Shown here: positions 33,665 to 43,023 of the stretch, piece by piece | Position numbering within the stretch: the stretch's first letter is position 1 | Layout: each line of letters begins with the position of its first letter | NCBI GenBank assembly: GCA_032716605.1 | Contig: CM064495.1 | Location: 46,805,701 to 46,869,700, forward strand | Direction: 5' to 3' | DNA: 64,000 bases | DNA from: Paralithodes platypus | Lineage: Eukaryota; Arthropoda; Malacostraca; Decapoda; Lithodidae | Notes under the pieces: model-generated | Told to the model about the DNA's origin: nothing | The model's database searches: none | The model's input: the letters and a program-made list of their open reading frames with translations, nothing else | Program-made: the position numbers and the translations under genes

Positions 33665-34980
33665 TTCTCTCATCTCTTGCATCTCTAGACTTCTTGGAAA
33701 CTATTCTTAATTCAAAATTTATTAAGCATTCATCTTCTCATGGTCTATTTTCAGATCGCCAGTATGGTATCCTTAAGGGCTGTTCTACTAGTGATATCCT
33801 TGCTTGTCTTAATAACTATTGGTCATCCTCCTTTCGGGACTTCGGTGAAACTTTTTCTATTGCGGTAGACATATCGAAGGCCTTCGATAGAGTCTCGCAC
33901 AAATTCCTATAATTTCCATACTACTCACCTTTGGTTTCTATTCCTCCATTTGTGCCTTTGTCTCTAATTTCCTTTCTAACCTTTCCATAACTGCAGTTTT
34001 GGACGGCCATCGCTCACTTCCTCAACCTATCAACTCCGATGCTCCTCAGGGTTCTGTCCTGTCTCCAGTTCTCTTTCTAATATTCATTAATGATCTCCTC
34101 AACTGTATCTCTAGCCCTATCCACTCATATGCTTAAAATTATGACTCAACCTTACACTATTCAACTATTTTCCCAACAACCCAGCATGCAATCACTCCAA
34201 AACTCACGTGTCAAGGCCATAAACGCCTATCTTCTGATTTATCAATGATTTCAGATTAGGGCATAGAAAACCTTGTTACTTTCAATGCCTCCAAGACCCA
34301 ACTTCTCCATATATCTACCAGTCGCAATCTTCCAAAAGACTTTCAATTATTCTTCAACAATTAATATACAAATGAACCCTTCATCTTCTCTCAATATTCT
34401 TGGTGTATCTTATTCATTCACTCTTTCATGGAAAGATCCCATTACCACACTTGCTAAAACGGCTTCCCTAAAGCTAAGTGTGCTCAACCATCTCCGTGGG
34501 TTCTTGGTCTGTATACGGGCGCAGTGCGCCCATGTATTGAGTATTGTTCGCATGTGTGGGGAGGTTCCACCAATACTTCTCGAACGAGTAGAGTCAAAAG
34601 CATTTCGCCTCATCAATTCACCTCTTCTTACTAGTTCCCATACTATCTCTTTCTACACGCCACAATGTTGCATCTCTTTCACTCTTCTATCGCTATTACA
34701 ACAATCAGTGTTTTTCAGAGCTCTCTCGGTGCATACTTGCGGTGAATACTTGCAAGTATCTTGCGGTGCATACTTGCGGTGAATGTGAGGCACCCACCTT
34801 TCAACACAGTCCCACTCTAATTCTGTCCAACTCTCCAATCCAAGAATTGGCATGTTTTCCCCATCTTTCTTCTACTCAACAGGTGAACTCTGGAACTCTC
34901 AATCAATCTTTCCTTCATCCTATGACTTAGACTGCTTTAAGCTGCATGTGTCCAGGCATTTTGACCCCAATGTCCCTTGA
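33665..34980 (+). pseudogene. degenerate Jockey-like non-LTR retrotransposon
   Basis: Successive frames give LFSDRQYGILKGCSTSDIL, FSIAVDISKAFDRVSHKF (catalytic Asp region), DAPQGSVLSPVLFL, INDLLNCISSPIHSYA (followed by a stop where the ADD box should be), LNILGVSYSFTLSWK and RVESKAFRLINSPLLTSSH. At least four frameshifts or stops interrupt the ORF. No 5' endonuclease part is present. Confidence 0.75.
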
Positions 34981-35029
34981 ATTTGGCTCTATGTCACTCT
35001 TTTGGCTTTGGGGGAGACATTCGATACAG

Positions 35030-35650
35030 CTAGGCAACCTGCAGCCTAAATTTTGTCTCGACCTTTATGCACATAAAAAGAAAAAAAATAGATGACCGCG
35101 CACTTTGATACATAGGAGGGCACGATAGATCACAAACAACTCTGCTGCCAGTAGGCCTATAGGGTGATAGCCAGACAACCTCCACGTCTGGCACAAGGAC
35201 AAACCTTCGTAAAAGGCTGCTGCTGTGGAAGAGGCTGGCAGCTTGAATGACCCATATCAGTGAAGATGCGGAAGAATCACTGGTATTTCGTAGTGTCCAG
35301 CTCCTTCCATGTGAGGATGGGGCCATCCAAAGCATCCCCAAAAAGATATGCCTGGTTCGGTAGGGCAGGGGCTCATCACGCATCAACACAACTGACACAC
35401 CCGGAAGACCGGGTTTCTGCGTAAAACACATCAATTCACTCTTCCTGGAATTCAGAGATATCCCTCAGTCTGATGACCAGTCGAGGAAACCATCCACCGC
35501 AGCCTGAAGACGTAACCGTGCTTTGGTGGAGTGAGTCCAAAACCCGTACTAAGGATGTGAAATCATCAGCGTTAATGCAGGGCCAAGGTGTCGGGAAACT
35601 GGGAGATATCCGACATCAATGCATAGAATAGGATTGGGCTCAGAATAGAT
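35030..35650 (-). pseudogene. reverse transcriptase remnant, minus strand
   Basis: The minus strand reads NADDFTSLVRVLDS (remnant of the catalytic box), AAVDGFLDWSSD, then MCFTQKPGLPGVSVVLMRDE and YRTRHIFLGMLW, the segment that follows the FADD box in Jockey/I-type reverse transcriptases. It is broken by stops. With 32710-33660 it may be one element interrupted by the plus-strand remnant at 33665-34980. Confidence 0.55.
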
Positions 35651-35700
35651 AGCGCCGGTGCTGGTGCAGTGCGGCGGTGCCAAGTGGATCTGCGCACCTC

Positions 35701-35988
35701 AGGCAACGGTGTGAAAAGGAACACCTTGAGATGGTTCGGCCATATGGAACGTATGGGAAGCGAGAAAATGACTAAGAGGGTGTAAGAGAGCGAGGTGGAA
35801 GGACAGAGAGGGAGAGGTAAACCGAAAGCGAGGTGGAAGGATGGAGTGAAGAAGTATATGGATGAAGGCGGTGCTGGTTGGGAGGAGGGGCGTCGACTGA
35901 CTGGGGACAGAGGTGCATGTAGGCGGTTCGTTCGTGGCCACCCCTTCTATGATCACGGCGTCAGGCAATAGATAGATATAGGCAACGG
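35701..35988 (+). mobile_element. RTE-like 3' fragment with target-site duplication
   Basis: Closely matches the last 270 bp of the element at 9107-10599 (GTGTGAAAAGGAACA, CATATGGAACGTATGG, CGTCAGGCAATAGATAGATA). It is flanked by AGGCAACGG at 35701-35709 and 35980-35988. An in-frame TAA marks it as dead. Confidence 0.9.
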
Positions 35989-36475
35989 AGATATTCATTG
36001 CGTGTAATGCTTGTTGAAAATATAGACCGTGGTGGAGGAGGGGAAGACTATAATAGTGGAAAAAAGAGACGCATAACATTTTAGAAAAACGGAATTAGTA
36101 ACAGGCACTAAATGACACTTTTCTTCAATAGATATTTGTTCAATGGCCGAGATGTCAAAAAATAGTACGCAACAATTCATTCTCTTGTTTTTGAAAAGTC
36201 ACAAATGCGTTAAATTTAGTGTTTGCTCCTTAAATATTCCATGTACCATTGCTAATCAATTTAAGCATGTTTTAAACAAATATTTTTAGATTTTAGACTA
36301 AAATAAAATTTGATAGAGGAAGTTGAAGTATTTTATGTACTTTACCGCAATTGTGAATATGACCGTAACCAAAACACAGGTCCAGCGAGAGCTATATTTA
36401 TTTGTTATGAGTATTTAGACCATACCATAAACTTGCCGGCCTTATTATTAGCTCCATTGATGACTTAAGGGCACT

Positions 36476-36608
36476 ATGTTACCTACCAGTGGCTATTTCC
36501 GAGGTATTCCTTGTCCAGATCATGAAAAGAGTAGATGCCGTCGCCCCTACTGCCACTTCCACCACGGCACCAAGAAAGGTCGCCACCCCGACACTACCAC
36601 AGGGCCCG
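36476..36608 (+). CDS. REXO1: REXO1 exon 1 (start exon, CCCH finger)
   Basis: The 44-codon start exon reads MLPTSGYFRGIPCPDHEKSR then CRRPYCHFHHGTKKGRHPD. It ends with one base at donor CCCG|GTAATT (phase 1). The vertebrate REXO1 protein also begins MLxxxGxFR and has a finger ending CRRPYCHFRH. Here the zinc ligands are C-x7-C-x4-C-x3-H. The frame is too short to stand out in an ORF scan. A different frame at 36489-36692 is a shadow. A TATA-like TATATTTAT lies at about 36390, but I cannot fix the promoter. Confidence 0.85.
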
Positions 36609-37396
36609 GTAATTTACACTATTACGGATATTAACAACTCGCATATAGAGGACAATAATGTAATGGACCCGAGAAGAATAAAAACAAAATAACAGCCTAG
36701 CCTATCACCCTTTAAAAGTTAACATAGCCTAGGCCTAGCTTCGGTGAATCAGCTGATTCAGCTAACCCTATTAACATAATTAACCTACATAACTAGGCTA
36801 ACCTATGTGAATAATGTGATCCTACCTATCCTATCATAACTTTCATTGGGTGATAAGTGGGTAAATTTATACCGTGTGACAGCCAAGAGTTTTAATAGGC
36901 CTAGGCTACCTAGGCTATTTTTTTATTTTTGTCTTAATTTTTCTTAGATATAGCCTAGGCCTAGGTTAGGCCTACTGTAGCCTGTAGGCTACAGTGTTGT
37001 TGGTAAAAATCCAGTTTTACACCGGAGACGATTTTTACAAATACTCGGCGTAGCCTAGTAGGCCTTGGCTAGGCCTATAATCTATATATTTGTTTCCTTG
37101 TTTTCTAATAATCTAATTTTAGTTTCTTTATTCATGCAGAGTTTAGTCAAATTTACCAGAACGTTCCTGGCTTCCCAAATTGACTAATTCCTTGAACGTG
37201 ATTAGCCTATGTGACGACAGTGCGTTGTTATGTGTGCGATTAGTTTGCTTGGGAAATAGATTAACTTGCTCATGTAGTAATGTACACCCTATGTGGTGGA
37301 TTGTGTTCTTTTATTTCATAACACATTTTTTATTTTAGCCGAGTAAGATTAAAGTGATAATTCGTGATAAAAGTGAAAACTCGCCCATCGCTCAAA

Positions 37397-38755
37397 ATGG
37401 CCGGGGTCCAAAACATAAACAAACCTGACCTTGAGTGCCGCATGTGTGGAATTGTTTTCTGTGAGGAGCAACAGGATTACACAATCCGCTGTGATGACTG
37501 TACACAGTGGCTCCACTACTACTGCACTGGCCTCCCTACCTTCCAAATACTCAGCTTCGCCAAGACACAAAGCAAATTCTCATGTAAAGACTGCTGCATG
37601 GAAAAATATAGTGATGAAGGTGAGTGGGTAGCTAAGGCAGAAACAGCAATGGTAAAACACAAGGAGCTACTAGAAAAATCAGGGGCCATCTCCAAAAGCC
37701 ACAACAACCTCCTCACGCCAAAGGAAACAAATAACAGCAAAACACCCAGCCTAGAACATCAACAGAGTAAAGAACAAGCCACAGAACACAGTAAAAATCA
37801 AGAAGATGCAGCCAAAACACTGGACCTTGGAATTGGGAGCACCCCAGGGAATATTGAACTTACTCAAGTCAGCGAACCCCAGGATGTGAACCGTGTGCCT
37901 ACCACTAAAAGTCAGCCCACAACCACACCACCACCAAACTCAGCAGAACAGGTAACAGGAACGGGACACACCAAGGCCACTGCTAAACCCACAACACAAA
38001 AGACAAAAGACAACATTGAGAGTGCACGCCCCACATGCAACGGATGCAGTCATTATGCTCCGACATACAGGACTCCAGCAGCAATTGAACCCACAACCAC
38101 AAGAACAGGTGAGGCGAGTGCTGTAAATTCAAATCCATGGAGACCTAGGCCCAGAGCTGAAAACAAGGGCACTTATACTAGGAGGAAAAGAATGGAAGTA
38201 TGCAATTTCTACCTAAGAAATGAATGCCGATATGGAGTAGTTGGCATGGGATGCAAAGAAGACCACCCAAAAATATGTGCAAGATTCATGAAGCACGGGC
38301 TGGATGAAAGGATCGGTTGCAAGCGTGGATGGAAGTGCATCGACTACCACCCATATGTATGCAGAATCTCGCTCAACAAAAGGGCATGTACTATCAGAGA
38401 CTGCAATCTTCCACACATCAAGGGAACCAAAACACTGACGCCCAGAAACAATGTCAACAATCCAAGGGAACATGCTACAGGACACATCCAAAGGGAATCT
38501 ACCTACACACCAACACATGAGGAACAACTAGAAAGCCAACGCAATGCCCTCAGAAGCTGGCCAACCATCCAGCAAACTCACAAGGTCATACCAGCAGCGG
38601 TACACACGGCTATGCCTGACCAAGGTGCTTTTTTAGAGGTAATAATGGGACGTCTTCTGGAAGTGGAAAAACGGTCTCAAGTGATAATGGAGAGATTCCT
38701 AGCCCAAACCGAGGGGCCAGACATGAACCACAGAGGAAGGTGCAACTACCACTAA
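37397..38755 (+). CDS. CR1-like ORF1 protein: PHD finger plus three CCCH fingers (452 aa)
   Basis: The start is the ATG at 37397 in a good context (AAAATGG). Residues about 14-66 form a PHD-type zinc finger: CxxC, CDDC, WLHYYC and CKDC. A long T/P/Q-rich linker follows. About residues 268-345 hold three tandem CCCH motifs: C-x7-C-x8-C-x3-H, C-x13-C-x5-C-x3-H and C-x8-C-x4-C-x3-H, joined by HPKIC and HPYVC. ORF1 proteins of non-LTR elements bind the element RNA, and PHD fingers are known in CR1 ORF1. CCCH fingers usually bind RNA, so the triplet could be the RNA-binding module (inference). The last 16 nt overlap ORF2 in another frame. No stops or shifts are present. Confidence 0.85.
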   Translation: MAGVQNINKPDLECRMCGIVFCEEQQDYTIRCDDCTQWLHYYCTGLPTFQILSFAKTQSKFSCKDCCMEKYSDEGEWVAKAETAMVKHKELLEKSGAISKSHNNLLTPKETNNSKTPSLEHQQSKEQATEHSKNQEDAAKTLDLGIGSTPGNIELTQVSEPQDVNRVPTTKSQPTTTPPPNSAEQVTGTGHTKATAKPTTQKTKDNIESARPTCNGCSHYAPTYRTPAAIEPTTTRTGEASAVNSNPWRPRPRAENKGTYTRRKRMEVCNFYLRNECRYGVVGMGCKEDHPKICARFMKHGLDERIGCKRGWKCIDYHPYVCRISLNKRACTIRDCNLPHIKGTKTLTPRNNVNNPREHATGHIQRESTYTPTHEEQLESQRNALRSWPTIQQTHKVIPAAVHTAMPDQGAFLEVIMGRLLEVEKRSQVIMERFLAQTEGPDMNHRGRCNYH

Positions 38756-41700
38756 CTAGTTTTTTTGTGGGCAACATCAGAGGACTTTACCCACGAAACA
38801 ATCAATGCAAAGTCCCCATGTTGGAGGAAATTGCAGAGGAAGATAACTCAATTTTTCTAGCCCTCACAGAAACACACTTGAACGAAAACATTTTGGATGC
38901 AGAGATCAATATCCATAATTTCACTCTATTCAGAGCCGACAGAGAGGACAGAAGCCACGGAGGAGTAGCACTCTACCTAAGGGAGGATATGGCTGCAAAT
39001 ACCGAAACTTTAGTTGCATTCTCAAACGGCACAACAGAGCTACTAGCAGTACACATAAGACAAACCGACATGCTCATCATAATTTTGTACCGACCTCCAA
39101 ACACCACAGGGGAAATTTTCAAGGAGGTCACAGAGAAGATACAATCACTCCTACAAAATCTGCCAACTCCCGCAACAGATGTCATCATCACAGGAGATTT
39201 CAACCTGCCCATCATCAATTGGGCAACCATGAAAATAGACGGAGGAACCAGGGATGAAAAACAGCAAGCCAAGGAGCTAATGACTATCATGGACACTGCA
39301 TACATGAAGCAATACATCGAGGAACCTACAAGAGGCAACAACACACTGGACTTACTATTTGGCAACAACTTCGACCTGGTACACTCGTACAAAACTGTAA
39401 AAACTATAATGTCCGACCACAGCCTCATCAAAGTTAGAACCCCCACACCAGCCGCCACACCACCAAGAAGATGTCAACAGGAATCAAGCCAAATATCCTG
39501 CACCTCTCTGAAAGATCTCAACTTCTACAGCAAAGATATAGACTGGGACAGACTGAGAGCAGAACTGGCAGTAACTGATTGGAGGGCACTATTCGAAGAT
39601 AAAAACGTCGACGAAACTCTCAGTATCCTCCAGAAACAATGCCTGAAGACCTGTAAAAACACCATACCACCCAAATCAAGCAGGAAGCAGATCAAGCAGA
39701 TTCCCAGAGATAGAAAATTACTAATGAAGAAAAGGACATACTTGAGAGCCAAGCAAAGGAAGACCAGCTATGCGCACAATATCACCAAACTACAAGAAGA
39801 GCTCGATGAAGTTGAACGTAAACTCATCCAGTCACACCAAGAGCAAAGAACATGTGAAGAACTACAAGCAGTTGCAAACATACGAGTAAATAGCAAATTC
39901 TTCTATGCATACGCAAAAAGGAGACTCAGGAACACCTCAACAATAGGACCACTTGCAAAACCTACGGGCGAACTTGAGAGTGATCCGACCGAAATGGCCA
40001 AGATACTCAAACAGCAGTACGAAAGTGTCTTCAGCCCGCCAAATGAAGACAAGAAAATCGATAATGCAACGACCTTCTTTGACAACGCTCCAGGGACACC
40101 ACATCAACTCTCCTCGGTAACAGTATCAACAGAGGACATAATAGCAGCCATCGACAAGATTGGACCAAACTCTGCGGCAGGACCAGACGGCTTTCATGCC
40201 CAACTGCTAAAAAACTGCAAACATCAGCTAGCCTTGCCTCTAAAACTGCTGTGGAGCAAGTCCCTCCAAACTGGATATGTACCACAATCCCTAAAAGAAG
40301 GTACTGTCACACCAATACACAAAGGGGGCAGTAAAGGCATAGCCAAAAATTACAGACCAGTGGTGCTGACGTCACATCTTATTAAAATCATAGAAAGAAC
40401 AATACGAGCTAAGATGGTCAGCCACCTGGAAGATAACGAGGCATTCAACGAGGGTCAACATGGCTTTAGACAAGGCCGCTCCTGCCTTTCACAACTACTA
40501 TCACACTACGACAAAATCCTACAGGATATTCAAGACGGAGAAAATGTAGACGTCATATATATAGATTTCGCCAAAGCTTTTGACAAGGTGGACCATGGGA
40601 TCCTTCTACATAAACTCAAATCACTGGGAATAGGGGGAGACCTTGGAAGATGGCTCCACAGCTTCATCACCAACAGAAAACAAAGAGTCACGGTTCAAGG
40701 AAGCCTATCAGAAGCAGGTGGGGTCATCAGCGGAGTACCACAAGGATCAGTACTGGGACCTCTCCTATTCCTCATCATGATAGGAGACATCGACAGGGAC
40801 CTGGAACACTCAACAGCCTCATCGTTTGCAGACGACACCAGACTCATGAAGAAAATCACCTCACAACATGATGCACAGCTACTACAACAAGACTTGGACA
40901 AAATCCTGAAGTGGGCAGAAGAAAACAACATGGCCCTAAACGGAGACAAGTTCGAGCTTCTAAGGTACGGGAACAAGAGAGCACTACAAAACGACACCAA
41001 CTACAAAAGTGGACAGCAAGAAATTACCGCCAAAGACACAGTGAAGGACTTGGGAGTAAATATGAGCAGTGACGCCACTTTTTCCCAGCATATTACCAAA
41101 GCCACAACAACAGCAAAACAAATAGCAGGCTGGATCCTGAGAACCTTCCACACAAGAAATGCAGGGTGTATGTTAACACTGTGGAAGTCACTGGTCCTAC
41201 CACGACTGGAGTACTGCTCTCAGCTCTGGTCTCCCCAAAAAGTAGGAGAAATAACAGAAATCGAAGCCACCCAGAGGACATTCACCAGTAAAATCCATGG
41301 GTTTCAACACTTTAACTACTGGGAGAGACTCAAGGAGCTGCAGCTGTACTCACTTCAAAGACGTAGGGAGAGATACATCATCATCTACGTCTGGAAGATT
41401 TTGGAAAAAAAGGTACCAAATCCAAACATCCAAGAGACTCCACATCAAAGGCGAGGGAGGCTGTGCTATGTGAGGACTACGCCGGGATCAACACAAAAAA
41501 TCAAATCCCTGATCCATCACAGCTTTACATACAATGGAACCAGACTGTTCAACTGTATACCAGCCCCTCTCAGGAACATGACCGGGGTGTCTCCAGACAC
41601 CTTCAAGAAACACTTGGACATGTGGCTGGCCAAAATACCGGACCGGCCACCAACACCAGGATACCCCAGCACCAACTCCAACCGACTTCTAGAATGGAGA

Positions 41701-41757
41701 GTGGAAGAAAGGGAGCTGCCTGGTCGCAGTGGAGCCCCAGCTCAACTGTGTCACTAA
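38740..41757 (+). CDS. CR1-like ORF2 protein: endonuclease and reverse transcriptase (about 1000 aa)
   Basis: An APE-type endonuclease spans about residues 8-235 with GNIRGL, ALTETHLN (Glu 44), GDFNLP (about 152) and SDHSLI (about 226). The reverse transcriptase follows: GPDGFHAQLLK, PIHKGGSK, NYRPVVLTSHLIKIIERT, GQHGFRQGRSCLSQL, IDFAKAFDKVDH (catalytic Asp), GVPQGSVLGPLLF, FADDTRLM (about 696), then LEYCSQLWSP and RRRERYIIIYVWKI. All catalytic residues I can check are present. The first codon given is GTG. The first ATG (38818) lies after the conserved endonuclease start, so ORF2 is probably reached by reinitiation or a frame change from ORF1, whose stop lies at 38753. Confidence 0.9.
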   Translation: MQLPLTSFFVGNIRGLYPRNNQCKVPMLEEIAEEDNSIFLALTETHLNENILDAEINIHNFTLFRADREDRSHGGVALYLREDMAANTETLVAFSNGTTELLAVHIRQTDMLIIILYRPPNTTGEIFKEVTEKIQSLLQNLPTPATDVIITGDFNLPIINWATMKIDGGTRDEKQQAKELMTIMDTAYMKQYIEEPTRGNNTLDLLFGNNFDLVHSYKTVKTIMSDHSLIKVRTPTPAATPPRRCQQESSQISCTSLKDLNFYSKDIDWDRLRAELAVTDWRALFEDKNVDETLSILQKQCLKTCKNTIPPKSSRKQIKQIPRDRKLLMKKRTYLRAKQRKTSYAHNITKLQEELDEVERKLIQSHQEQRTCEELQAVANIRVNSKFFYAYAKRRLRNTSTIGPLAKPTGELESDPTEMAKILKQQYESVFSPPNEDKKIDNATTFFDNAPGTPHQLSSVTVSTEDIIAAIDKIGPNSAAGPDGFHAQLLKNCKHQLALPLKLLWSKSLQTGYVPQSLKEGTVTPIHKGGSKGIAKNYRPVVLTSHLIKIIERTIRAKMVSHLEDNEAFNEGQHGFRQGRSCLSQLLSHYDKILQDIQDGENVDVIYIDFAKAFDKVDHGILLHKLKSLGIGGDLGRWLHSFITNRKQRVTVQGSLSEAGGVISGVPQGSVLGPLLFLIMIGDIDRDLEHSTASSFADDTRLMKKITSQHDAQLLQQDLDKILKWAEENNMALNGDKFELLRYGNKRALQNDTNYKSGQQEITAKDTVKDLGVNMSSDATFSQHITKATTTAKQIAGWILRTFHTRNAGCMLTLWKSLVLPRLEYCSQLWSPQKVGEITEIEATQRTFTSKIHGFQHFNYWERLKELQLYSLQRRRERYIIIYVWKILEKKVPNPNIQETPHQRRGRLCYVRTTPGSTQKIKSLIHHSFTYNGTRLFNCIPAPLRNMTGVSPDTFKKHLDMWLAKIPDRPPTPGYPSTNSNRLLEWRVEERELPGRSGAPAQLCH

Positions 41758-41797
41758 CGGACGGAATACAACAAAGTGTAACAAAGTGTAACAAGTA

Positions 41798-41912
41798 GGC
41801 CTAGCCTAAGCGTTATTTCCACATAGCCTAGCGATTTTGATCAGTTATTTTACCTTTATCTTGTATCGTCCCAGTTTTGGTTTGTTTAGTTTGCAAGTTT
41901 TACATTTTAATT
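41798..41912. repeat. dispersed repeat, right half (TTTGCAAGTTTTACATTTTA)
   Basis: AAGCGTTATTTCCACATAGC, TTATCTTGTATCGTCCCAGT and TTGCAAGTTTTACATTTTAA match the copies at 49205-49315 and 51303-51400. It is separated from its left half (37297-37336) by the CR1-like element. Confidence 0.8.
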
Positions 41913-42101
41913 TGGGGGGTTTTAGGTGTGTTTTTGGGAATGATATCGGTACAGTACCATACTATTAAAAGGCTATTAGAAACATTGTTGGGGAAGTGAT
42001 GGTTACTTCAAATTACAGAGTTTATGAGCAACATTTTCAGTGAACTATTGAATTTGGTTGTACAGTAATTCCACCACTAAGTTTCTTTTTTTATTTTGCA
42101 G

Positions 42102-42185
42102 AGAATGCAATTACCTCATCTTCCACAAGCTCAGCCAACAAGCAAGATGGTGAAGATGATAATACCTGCGACGATTCATCAAATG
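42102..42185 (+). CDS. REXO1: REXO1 exon 2
   Basis: The acceptor is TTTTTTATTTTGCAG|AGAA. It is entered and left in phase 1. It encodes ENAITSSSTSSANKQDGEDD then NTCDDSSN, a polar acidic linker. The donor ATG|GTTAGA is weaker than average, but the phases match exon 1 and exon 3 exactly. The assignment rests on splice signals and phase. Confidence 0.7.
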
Positions 42186-43023
42186 GTTAGATATTAGGGC
42201 CTATTTCTCTTCTACCTTTAGATGTGTTCGCCGCTCTTCTAGCGGCACCAAGGAGCGTGACGCCCCTCGTTATGGGTGGTGATTTGGTGCAGTAGACTGT
42301 TTGAAGCGACAGCTCGCTCCCTTGCGAGGATGGGCTCGTCTGGCACTTTTTGCAGTTCGACATCTCGGGCTCTTGAAGTTGTCTAACGAGATGTCCCTCA
42401 TGTCTCTTACCTATAAGTATTATACACAACTACCTACCCGGTAACTTTCAATTAGATAAAGAGATTTCATGAGAGAAAATATTTCTTGTGTGTGTGTAAA
42501 ATTGGAAATGGAAATGTTTTTTGCAAATTTTATTTACATATTCACTTTGACTGTTATGGGTTGCATATGAGATATAAGTGTATTATCAGTAACCACATGT
42601 TAATGGACATTTTGTAAAGAAGCTGATGATTCAAAGAAGAGGAGTAAGTCTTTATTAAAATAAACTAGTTAAGTCTTACACTAAATGTTTACTGGGTAGC
42701 CTACTATAGGTTTTGCTGATAGTAAGTATAGAGCCTTTGTATCTGGAATTATGTAAATAAAGATTAATATTTAGGATCTTTGAATAGTTACATAGTGGAG
42801 TACTTGTGACAATAGGAAGCACCAACTGTTAATTTTTTTATTATTATTATTAGCTCTGTCTCGAGTCGGCCACCCCCAATAAAAACAAAATATTTATAAA
42901 TGGAGTACGGTATGTGCCAGAGTATATACAGTACATACATTATTATTATTAGTACCGGTAGTAGTCTAGTAATTATGGTAGATAAATTTGGTACTGGTAC
43001 TCACACTATCTCTAATATTACAG

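Larger units (their letters stand above)
37337..41797 (+). mobile_element. CR1-like non-LTR retrotransposon, apparently coding-complete
   Basis: Two long overlapping ORFs, a very short 3' UTR (about 40 bp), and a 3' end made of a 10-bp repeat (TGTAACAAAG x2 plus a partial). Such short direct repeats in place of poly-A are typical of CR1. The flanks (GGATTGTGTTCTTTTATTTC on the left, AAGCGTTATTTCCACATAGC on the right) are adjacent in another dispersed-repeat copy at 49180-49225, so this element landed inside such a copy. The exact 5' boundary is estimated from that comparison. Confidence 0.85.
36609..42101 (+). other. REXO1 intron 1
   Basis: The intron carries many TAGGCCTA words (36715-37080), the left half of a dispersed repeat (37150-37336), an intact CR1-like retrotransposon (37337-41797), the right half of the dispersed repeat (41805-41912), and a TTTTTTATTTTGCAG acceptor. 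Confidence 0.8.

Noticed and set aside
36489..36692. 67-codon frame starting MAISEVFLVQIMK
   Set aside because: It is the shadow of REXO1 exon 1 in another frame and runs into the intron.
42900..43023. ATG at 42900 as the start of the REXO1 long ORF
   Set aside because: The upstream part includes SINE-like and AT-repeat sequence. The acceptor at 43022-43023 matches phase 1 from exon 2.
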